This document shows, one piece after another, positions 1 through 6,794 of a DNA stretch of 39,709 nt. Positions within the stretch are counted from its first letter, which is position 1; the number at the start of each line of letters is the position of its first letter. The notes beneath the pieces were generated by a model. That model saw only the letters and a program-made list of their open reading frames with translations. It made no database searches and had not been told where the DNA came from. This stretch comes from Chitinophagaceae bacterium (lineage in GTDB: Bacteria > Bacteroidota > Bacteroidia > Chitinophagales > REEL01). The DNA is taken from positions 1 to 39,709 of the forward strand of contig REEL01000167.1 in assembly GCA_007695095.1 (NCBI GenBank). The letters run 5' to 3'. The position numbers and the translations under genes were made by a program.

Positions 1-2
1 AT

Positions 3-149
3 TTTGAATTATCTGATGAACTCTTAATTAGAAATGGAAGCTTTATTATCAATAATAATCACAGAATTGATGCAAGAAGTGTTTTGTTAGAATCCACAGC
101 TAATGAGTTGCGCTTAGAAAACAATAGTCAATTATATATCGATAATTAA
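3..149 (+). CDS. C-terminal end of an unrecognised protein (5' end outside window)
   Basis: An open frame runs from the window edge to TAA at 147-149 and encodes 48 residues. The visible part is rich in Asn, Leu, Ile and Ser and ends in LENNSQLYIDN. Short alternating hydrophobic/polar stretches and Asn turns fit the last coils of a beta-helix-type surface protein, but this is only a compositional impression. There is no T9SS sorting domain in the visible part. The gene lies upstream of, and on the same strand as, the tail-fibre-like cluster, separated by about 300 bp. Because the start is missing I cannot name a family. The frame could be fortuitous, although it is the only open one at this edge. 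Confidence 0.5.
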   Translation, partial: FELSDELLIRNGSFIINNNHRIDARSVLLESTANELRLENNSQLYIDN

Positions 150-450
150 ATTGAAAAATTGCATATCTAAAATGTAATATGTATTAGATTTTCTAAGGCA
201 GATTCTTATAGAATGAATTACACGATAAATAATTTTATGAGAATAAACCAAATAATTAAAATATCAATTTAACACTTATTGATTTAATTTGGCTGTCATA
301 AAAGCTTACTCTTTATAAATATATAGTTACGCCTAATATTTATGTGTGTTTTCAAAAAATATACTTGATTTAAATGGATTAAGGTCTTAATTTTAGGGTA
401 ATACAATTTTAACATTGTAGTTATATATTAAGAAACTTTAATCCAATTTT
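150..450. other. AT-rich intergenic stretch before the tail-fibre-like cluster
   Basis: About 300 bp without a supportable gene. I found no strong terminator after the partial gene at the left edge. The only recognisable element is a weak promoter-like pair at 365-395, listed separately. Confidence 0.5.
365..395 (+). promoter_or_regulatory. Possible promoter of first tail-fibre-like gene
   Basis: TTG at 365-367 is followed 20 bases later by TAATTTTA (388-395), a partial match to the Bacteroidota -33/-7 pattern TTG-N19/20-TAnnTTTG. The same 20-bp spacing occurs upstream of the other two paralogues. The match is weaker here and lies about 55 bp before the start codon, so the assignment is tentative. 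Confidence 0.3.
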
Positions 451-2973
451 ATGAAAAAAATCTACTTTTTGTCAATTTTTTGTTTATTTGCATTTACCGG
501 TACTATAGCACAAAACGTGGGTGTCGGCACAGATACACCCGGGGCCAGACTAGAAATACAGGGAGAAACAAATACAGCAGCAACTAATGCTTTAGATGTA
601 AATACAGCCGATGGCACCTTAATACTTCGGGTACGTAATGATCAAAGAGTAGGAATAGGAACAACAACTTTAACTGAAAGCTTAAATGTTGGCGGAAATA
701 TTCGGTTTGTAGGAGCTAATAGAAGCATAGGAACATATTCAAATGATGACTTTCATCTTACTTCAAGTAGTCAAATCCGAATGACGGTTAAAAATACCGG
801 TAGAATAGGAATAGGTACAGATAATCCAACTACTTTATTAGATGTTTATGCAGATGATGCTTCACAATCATTTATTCAGGCCAGGAGTAATGTTGGTCGC
901 TTACGTTTTCATGTTGGACCATTTAGAAACTATATACAATCTTCTGAAGCCGGTTCTGCAGATTTCCGAGATTTATATTTTGGCTCTGTCGGAGGAGCAA
1001 ACAATCACATGGTGATTAAAGGGGGGAGTGGAAATGTTGGTATTGGACTTACCAATCCTCAAAGTACATTAGATATAAACGGTGAAATTCGAATCAGAGG
1101 GGGGAATCCCGCAGCAGGCAGAGTTTTAACATCTGATGCCAATGGAAATGCAGTATGGGAAGATATAGGTGCTTTAATAGATGAGGTTGACCCAAGCTGG
1201 GATGGAGATGCAGATATAACCGGAGTTATTGGTAGAGACGGAAGAGTTGGAGTAGGAACAACAAGTCCATCGGCAACTGCTCAGTTTCATTCTGTTCTTA
1301 CAACAGCAGGTTCAAATCAACAGAGAGCCGGATATTTCAGAATAAATTGGGATGGTTCATCAGCACAGGCTACTGCCTTACATGGAAATGCTGTTAAATC
1401 ATCTTCAGAAACTTCCGGGAGAAGTACGGGTGTTTACGGACAAGCAGGAAATGCGACAAATAGATGGAATACGGGTGTTTCAGCTGTTTTACAAGGCAGT
1501 AATGATGGTGCAGCAGTATTAGCCGGTACCACACAAGGATTTTTGGATCATGGATTTTCCGGATCTTTTCAACATCAATATGTATCACCGGCCGGTCAAT
1601 GGGGTATCGTATCTTACAGTGATGTTTATTTTCATGAAGACCACTATGTAATGGGCGATGTTGGTATAGGAACGGCTGAACCGATTGCTTCTTTACACGT
1701 AAAAAGCAATGTATGGAGAGACCATATCGTTATTGACAGAACACAGAATGCTAGTATCGACAGGGTTTTTGGAATCACTCAAACAACTACTCAAGGTGGT
1801 AGAGCCCAGTTTTATTTTGCAGACCCTGACAACGGTACTCCTCACAATTATGCTTTACAAGTACAGGAAGAAACCTCCGGAAGTGGTGCCAGAGTAGGAA
1901 TTGGTAAAGGTGCATTTGACACTTTTTCTGAGGCTTTGGATGTAAATGGCAATATTACCTTATCAAGTGGTGCTAATGGTACTGTTTTTGCCAGAAACTT
2001 AAGGACACATGACGGTTCAAGTTTGTATATAGAAGACGCTAGTGGAAATAGAGGACTTCGATTAAACTCAACAGGAGTTTCTATTTATGAAAGATTAGCT
2101 GTAGGAACAGCAGACCCTACGAATGCACCTAATAACGGATTGTATGTTAACGGAAACACAGGACTTGGAAATACAAATCCACAGGGAAAACTTCACATAA
2201 GCTTGAATAATTCTGCTAATGAACCTGTTATTGTCGATAAAGCAAATGGAACCGGAAATGGTCCTATAATGGAGTGGTATGGGTTTGGAGAAACCCACAG
2301 ACTTCAATTGACCTATACAGACAGTCCTTTTAGATACGAATTTAATACAGACCAAAGTTCAAGAAATATTGCTTTCGCTCCAAACATGAATTTATCTTTA
2401 TTCTTAGCCGCCGGGAATCAAAATGTAGGTATTAAAACAGAAAACCCTACTGCTGATTTAGATATTGATGGTGAAATCAGAATAAGAGGTGGAAACCCTC
2501 AAGCAGGCAGAGTACTTACTTCAGATGCTAATGGTCTAGCTACATGGGAAGTTGCGCCAAGTGGAGGAGGCAGTGGCGGTGATATATGGACATTAAGACT
2601 CGATAACAATATAGGCTCTACTACTGTACCTATAACTGTTACAACTTGGACTAGCGTCCCTCTTGGATACTCACCTACAAACACCGACAGGTATATGATT
2701 GAGTTTAGTAATAACACAAGTAACGGATTAGAAAAAGGTATTTCTATTGTAGGACATGGAAATTTTACTACAACGAATGGTATGAGTGTTGTTTCTTACC
2801 AGGCTTATGATGGCCAGTCAGGCGGTGTATTAAATGTTGCTACCTATGCTATGCAATGGAGAATAAGTGGTTCAAATATTGAATTTAGATTCCCCACTAA
2901 AATTACTCAAGATGGTACATCAAGTGCTACACCTCTTTACGTTAAAAGAATTTGGTCTGCTCCAAAAGAATAA
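451..2973 (+). CDS. Tail-fibre-like secreted protein A (VGIGT repeats)
   Basis: An 840-residue protein with a signal peptide (MKKIYFLSIFCLFAFTGTIA, then Q). It consists of many short modules of the form VGIGT-x2-P-x3-LDV/LHV-x-G, beginning with NVGVGTDTPGARLEIQGE. Such modules are known from phage tail fibres and from large Bacteroidota exported proteins, where they are thought to form trimeric beta shafts. From about residue 710, after a Gly/Ser-rich linker (GGGSGG), the C-terminus is unrelated to its two paralogues and looks like a compact beta domain, possibly a tip or ligand-binding head. There is no T9SS sorting domain and no S74 chaperone. It is the first of three tandem paralogues and shares near-identical DNA tracts with both others. 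The role is inferred: surface or extracellular fibre, target unknown. ATG at 451 fits the signal peptide. Confidence 0.85.
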   Translation: MKKIYFLSIFCLFAFTGTIAQNVGVGTDTPGARLEIQGETNTAATNALDVNTADGTLILRVRNDQRVGIGTTTLTESLNVGGNIRFVGANRSIGTYSNDDFHLTSSSQIRMTVKNTGRIGIGTDNPTTLLDVYADDASQSFIQARSNVGRLRFHVGPFRNYIQSSEAGSADFRDLYFGSVGGANNHMVIKGGSGNVGIGLTNPQSTLDINGEIRIRGGNPAAGRVLTSDANGNAVWEDIGALIDEVDPSWDGDADITGVIGRDGRVGVGTTSPSATAQFHSVLTTAGSNQQRAGYFRINWDGSSAQATALHGNAVKSSSETSGRSTGVYGQAGNATNRWNTGVSAVLQGSNDGAAVLAGTTQGFLDHGFSGSFQHQYVSPAGQWGIVSYSDVYFHEDHYVMGDVGIGTAEPIASLHVKSNVWRDHIVIDRTQNASIDRVFGITQTTTQGGRAQFYFADPDNGTPHNYALQVQEETSGSGARVGIGKGAFDTFSEALDVNGNITLSSGANGTVFARNLRTHDGSSLYIEDASGNRGLRLNSTGVSIYERLAVGTADPTNAPNNGLYVNGNTGLGNTNPQGKLHISLNNSANEPVIVDKANGTGNGPIMEWYGFGETHRLQLTYTDSPFRYEFNTDQSSRNIAFAPNMNLSLFLAAGNQNVGIKTENPTADLDIDGEIRIRGGNPQAGRVLTSDANGLATWEVAPSGGGSGGDIWTLRLDNNIGSTTVPITVTTWTSVPLGYSPTNTDRYMIEFSNNTSNGLEKGISIVGHGNFTTTNGMSVVSYQAYDGQSGGVLNVATYAMQWRISGSNIEFRFPTKITQDGTSSATPLYVKRIWSAPKE
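1155..1553 (+). repeat. 399-bp tract identical to 4213-4611
   Basis: Base-by-base comparison shows no difference over 399 bp between this tract in the first tail-fibre-like gene and 4213-4611 in the second. The flanking homologous DNA carries frequent, mostly silent, differences. This is the signature of recent gene conversion or unequal exchange. Confidence 0.9.
2260..2468 (+). repeat. 209-bp tract nearly identical to 8289-8497
   Basis: Only two differences (at 2294 and 2322) separate this tract from 8289-8497 in the third tail-fibre-like gene, while the DNA on either side is more diverged. It is a second exchange tract, this time between the first and third paralogues. Confidence 0.85.
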
Positions 2974-3002
2974 AATATATTTCACTTCTACAGTTTAAAT
3001 TT

Positions 3003-3030
3003 AAAGCCCGTACTATACGGGCTTTTTTTT
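3003..3030 (+). terminator. Rho-independent terminator after tail-fibre-like gene A
   Basis: A 10-bp perfect stem, AAAGCCCGTA (3003-3012) with TACGGGCTTT (3016-3025), a 3-base loop and a run of eight T (3023-3030), about 30 bp after the stop codon. The GCCCGT core is reused in the terminator of the next paralogue. Confidence 0.9.
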
Positions 3031-3221
3031 AAAATCAAACTGAATTCATTTTAAATAGCTCAATCTGAATCTGAGTACAACTTTAAAAAAAAACTGTTAA
3101 ATTGAACTTTATATATATTTTTAAAATAAACAATAGTGTTGCAAAAAGAATGCTTAGACATTTATATAACAGTGCTATTATTAATTGCAATAAATGCTAT
3201 ATATAAAAATAATAAAAAAAG

Positions 3222-3252
3222 TTGCTTAAGTATGTTTGTGGTGTTAAATTAG
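3222..3252 (+). promoter_or_regulatory. Promoter of tail-fibre-like gene B
   Basis: TTG (3222-3224), 20 bases, then TAAATTAG (3245-3252), one base away from the Bacteroidota -7 element TAnnTTTG. The equivalent pair with the same spacing occurs before the third paralogue (6724-6754). The 72 bp from here to the start codon align without gaps between the two genes, 56 of 72 bases being identical. Confidence 0.6.
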
Positions 3253-3292
3253 ACGTAAATTTTAAAATTTTATCAAATAAAATTACTTGTTT

Positions 3293-6200
3293 ATGAAGAA
3301 GATTTTTACACTTACAATATTATTGGTTACTTCATCCTACTATTTGTTTTCACAAAACGTGGGAGTTGGTACGGATACACCGGGGGCCAGATTAGAAATT
3401 CAGGGTGAGACAAATACGGCAGCAACTAATGCTTTAGATGTTAATAATGCAAACGGTACAGTCATACTTCGGGTACGTAATGATCAAAGAGTTGGTATAG
3501 GAACAACAACTTTAAGTGAAAGATTAAATATTGGCGGTAATATTCGACTGGTAGGAGCTAACAGAAGTATTGGAACATTTTCTAATGATGATTTTCATTT
3601 TCGTTCTAACAGTCAAATAAGAATGACGGTAAAAAATACCGGTAGAATCGGAATTGGCACAGATGCCCCAACCACCTTATTAGATGTTTATGCAGATGAT
3701 GCCTCACAATCATTTATTCAGGCCAGAAGCAATGATGGTCGCTTGCGTTTTCATGTTGGACCATTTAGAAACTATATACAATCTTCTGAAGCCGGTTCTG
3801 CAGATTTTAGAGATTTATATTTTGGTTCTGTTGGAGGAACAAACAATCATATGGTGATTAAAGGGGGTAGCGGAAATGTTGGTATTGGACTTACTTCACC
3901 TGAATCTAAATTACATGTTAAAAGTGGTGCTTTTAGAGATCATTTAATTATTGACAGGACTGATGACTCGGGTATTGATAAAGTTTTTGGTATAACTCCC
4001 AGTAATACAGGAGGAAATTCTGCAAGACTATATTTTTCAAATGTAAATGGTTCTTCAGCTAATGATATTTTAATTTTAAATGACAATGGAAATGTTGGTA
4101 TTGGAGTAACCAATCCTCAAAGCACATTAGATATCGACGGTGAGATTAGAATAAGAGGTGGCAATCCGGCAGCAGGCAGAGTTTTAACATCTGATGCCAA
4201 TGGGAATGCAGAATGGGAAGATATAGGTGCTTTAATAGATGAGGTTGACCCAAGCTGGGATGGAGATGCAGATATAACCGGAGTTATTGGTAGAGACGGA
4301 AGAGTTGGAGTAGGAACAACAAGTCCATCGGCAACTGCTCAGTTTCATTCTGTTCTTACAACAGCAGGTTCAAATCAACAGAGAGCCGGATATTTCAGAA
4401 TAAATTGGGATGGTTCATCAGCACAGGCTACTGCCTTACATGGAAATGCTGTTAAATCATCTTCAGAAACTTCCGGGAGAAGTACGGGTGTTTACGGACA
4501 AGCAGGAAATGCGACAAATAGATGGAATACGGGTGTTTCAGCTGTTTTACAAGGCAGTAATGATGGTGCAGCAGTATTAGCCGGTACCACACAAGGATTT
4601 TTGGATCATGGCTTTTCCGGTTCATTTCAACACCAGTATGTATCACCTGCCGGTCAATGGGGGATCGTATCTTATAGTGATGTTTTTTTTCATGAAGACC
4701 AATATGTAATGGGTGATGTTGGTATAGGAACATCTGATCCGGTTTCATCTTTACATGTAAAAAGTAATTCATGGAGAGACCATCTCGTCATTGACAGAAC
4801 AGATGCAATATCAATTGATAGAATCTTCGGAATTACTCAAACGACCAATAACAGTAGAGCTCAGTTTTATTTTGCTGAACCTGGCAACAGTGCTCCTTAC
4901 AATTATGCCTTTCAAATACAGGAAGATACCTACGGAAGTGGAGCCAGAGTCGGCATTGGTTTGGGTAACATTGAGCCTTCTGAAGCTTTAGTCGTTAATG
5001 GTAATATTGCCTTATCCGGTGATGCAAGCGGTACTGTATTTGCCCGTAACCTAAGAACACATGATGGCGCTAGTTTGTATATGGAAGACGCTAATGGAAA
5101 CAGAGGTTTTCGTTTAAACTCTACCGGAGTTTCTATTTATGAAAGATTAGCTGTAGGGACAGCAGATCCTACAAATGCTCCAAATAATGGTTTATATGTC
5201 AATGGAAACACCGGACTTGGAAATACAAATCCTCAGGGAAAGCTTCATATTAGCTTAAGTAATGTGGCAAATCAGCCTGTAATAATTGATAAAGCAAATG
5301 GAACGGGAAACGGCCCATTAATGGAGTGGTATGGATTTGGAGAAACTCACCGTTTGCAGCTAACCTATAATGGAGATTATGTGTTTAATACTGATGAATC
5401 TATAAGAAATATTCGATTTGCACCAAATAACGTACAAACATTAATGATTAATGGGAATGGTCGAGTTGGTGTTGGCACGATGGCTCCATCCACTGAATTA
5501 GATATTGATGGCCAAATAAGAATAAGAGGTGGGAATCCACAAGCAGGTAGAGTACTTACTTCGGATGCTAATGGTTTAGCTACTTGGGAAGATCCTGCTG
5601 TTGGTGGTAGCTCAAATTGGACTGAGGATGGAGATAATCATTTAAATAATAATAATTCGGGGTCAGTAGCCATAAATACAACAAATCTTTCAGGTGTACA
5701 ATCAAATTTAGTTGTTAGGCAAACTCAAAATCCATTGAATGGAAGTAATGTTATATTAGACAACTTAGCATTAGATCTCAGACAAAATGCTACGAGCAAT
5801 ACTCAGGCAAGTGGAATGAAATTTACTGTAGGTAATGGTAACGCTTATACTGGAACAGCCGCGATTATAGCAGAAAGAACAGGAGGTTGGTCTCAGGGGA
5901 GATTACATTTTGCTGTAAATAATGCAGGGGCATCCGGAAAAGTTGATATTCCAATTTATATGACAATAGATGGTCCTTCCGGAGGAAGAGTTGGTATCGG
6001 AACATTAAACCCTCAGTACCTTCTTCATGTAGATGGTTCGGCCGGAAAACCGGGAGGAGGAAGTTGGACTGCCACTTCAGATGCAAGATTAAAAGAGAAT
6101 GTTTCAAGTTTTAGCAATGGCTTGCATGATGTTCTGAATATTAATCCGGTATTTTATAATTATAATGAGAAAAGTGGTTACGATAGTCAGGTACAATATG

Positions 6201-6478
6201 TTGGAGTTATTGCCCAGGAACTTAAAGAAGTTGCACCCTTTATGGTTGGAGAAACAGAAATAAACGGAGAAACTTTTTATGATGTTAACAATTCTGCCAT
6301 GACCTATATGTTGATTAATGCAGTTAAAGAATTAAATGAAAAAATTGCAGAACTACAAACCGAAAATGAGCGTCTTAAAACTGAAAATAATAATGTTTTA
6401 GAGCTTAATGAAAGATTAACAAAATTAGAAAACCTGATACTTGAAAACTCTCAAAAAGAAGTATCTGCCTCTAACTAA
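3293..6478 (+). CDS. Tail-fibre-like secreted protein B with Peptidase_S74 chaperone domain
   Basis: A 1061-residue protein starting at the ATG at 3293; an in-frame TTG six bases upstream is possible but less likely. It has a signal peptide (MKKIFTLTILLVTSSYYLFS, then Q) and a shaft of VGIGT..P..LDV modules shared with its neighbours, with an extra module around residues 205-280. The C-terminus carries the S74 intramolecular chaperone/autoprotease: TSDARLKENV with the catalytic Ser929 and Lys934 in SDxRxK spacing, then GVIAQELKEV, and finally a coiled coil of repeated ELQTENERLKTEN type. In phage endosialidases and related fibres this domain trimerises the fibre and then cleaves itself off at the Ser. 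By inference protein B matures as a trimer lacking its last 130 or so residues. No T9SS sorting domain is present. Confidence 0.9.
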   Translation: MKKIFTLTILLVTSSYYLFSQNVGVGTDTPGARLEIQGETNTAATNALDVNNANGTVILRVRNDQRVGIGTTTLSERLNIGGNIRLVGANRSIGTFSNDDFHFRSNSQIRMTVKNTGRIGIGTDAPTTLLDVYADDASQSFIQARSNDGRLRFHVGPFRNYIQSSEAGSADFRDLYFGSVGGTNNHMVIKGGSGNVGIGLTSPESKLHVKSGAFRDHLIIDRTDDSGIDKVFGITPSNTGGNSARLYFSNVNGSSANDILILNDNGNVGIGVTNPQSTLDIDGEIRIRGGNPAAGRVLTSDANGNAEWEDIGALIDEVDPSWDGDADITGVIGRDGRVGVGTTSPSATAQFHSVLTTAGSNQQRAGYFRINWDGSSAQATALHGNAVKSSSETSGRSTGVYGQAGNATNRWNTGVSAVLQGSNDGAAVLAGTTQGFLDHGFSGSFQHQYVSPAGQWGIVSYSDVFFHEDQYVMGDVGIGTSDPVSSLHVKSNSWRDHLVIDRTDAISIDRIFGITQTTNNSRAQFYFAEPGNSAPYNYAFQIQEDTYGSGARVGIGLGNIEPSEALVVNGNIALSGDASGTVFARNLRTHDGASLYMEDANGNRGFRLNSTGVSIYERLAVGTADPTNAPNNGLYVNGNTGLGNTNPQGKLHISLSNVANQPVIIDKANGTGNGPLMEWYGFGETHRLQLTYNGDYVFNTDESIRNIRFAPNNVQTLMINGNGRVGVGTMAPSTELDIDGQIRIRGGNPQAGRVLTSDANGLATWEDPAVGGSSNWTEDGDNHLNNNNSGSVAINTTNLSGVQSNLVVRQTQNPLNGSNVILDNLALDLRQNATSNTQASGMKFTVGNGNAYTGTAAIIAERTGGWSQGRLHFAVNNAGASGKVDIPIYMTIDGPSGGRVGIGTLNPQYLLHVDGSAGKPGGGSWTATSDARLKENVSSFSNGLHDVLNINPVFYNYNEKSGYDSQVQYVGVIAQELKEVAPFMVGETEINGETFYDVNNSAMTYMLINAVKELNEKIAELQTENERLKTENNNVLELNERLTKLENLILENSQKEVSASN
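4213..4611 (+). repeat. 399-bp tract identical to 1155-1553
   Basis: Partner copy of the identical tract in the first tail-fibre-like gene. It encodes the module that begins WEDIGALIDEVDPSWDGDAD and runs to the FLDHG segment. Single-base differences resume at both edges. Confidence 0.9.
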
Positions 6479-6500
6479 AAAATGAGTTAATTTAAATTTT

Positions 6501-6527
6501 AAAGCCCGTTTTTAAACGGGCTTTTTT
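6501..6527 (+). terminator. Rho-independent terminator after tail-fibre-like gene B
   Basis: Stem AAAGCCCGTTT (6501-6511) with AAACGGGCTTT (6514-6524) followed by a T run to 6527. The minimal loop implies that the innermost A-T pairs open. It lies just over 20 bp after the stop codon. Confidence 0.88.
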
Positions 6528-6723
6528 ATGTGTTAAATAGTTACATTAACAGCTCTTTTTTTATTTCTTAAATTTGATGTAACGAACGACCATTGCTACT
6601 AAATATGATTTTAATTATATTTTTAAACTAAACCATGTAAAAATAATATAAATATTTATACATTTAATAATTAATAGTATTATTAATTATTAAAATTAAT
6701 ATATATAAAATTTTAAAAAAAAG

Positions 6724-6754
6724 TTGCTTAGGTATGATTAGGGTGCTATTTTAG
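6724..6754 (+). promoter_or_regulatory. Promoter of tail-fibre-like gene C
   Basis: TTG (6724-6726), 20 bases, then TATTTTAG (6747-6754): the same spacing and the same TAnnTTAG form as before gene B. The leader up to the start codon, including a TCAAATAAAATTACTTGTTT block, is also conserved, which implies that promoter and leader were duplicated with the gene or are held under common control. Confidence 0.6.
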
Positions 6755-6794
6755 TATAATGCTTTTAAATTTTTTCAAATAAAATTACTTGTTT

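Noticed and set aside
3231-3238. TATGTTTG as a -7 promoter element before the second fibre gene
   Set aside because: It matches TAnnTTTG but has no TTG 19-20 bases upstream and is not conserved before the third gene, whereas the pair at 3222-3252 is conserved with identical spacing.
3287-3292. TTG start six bases before the ATG of the second fibre gene (and likewise 6789 for the third)
   Set aside because: The downstream ATG gives a normal signal peptide beginning MKK or MIK, and the TTG lies in a leader block conserved between the two genes.
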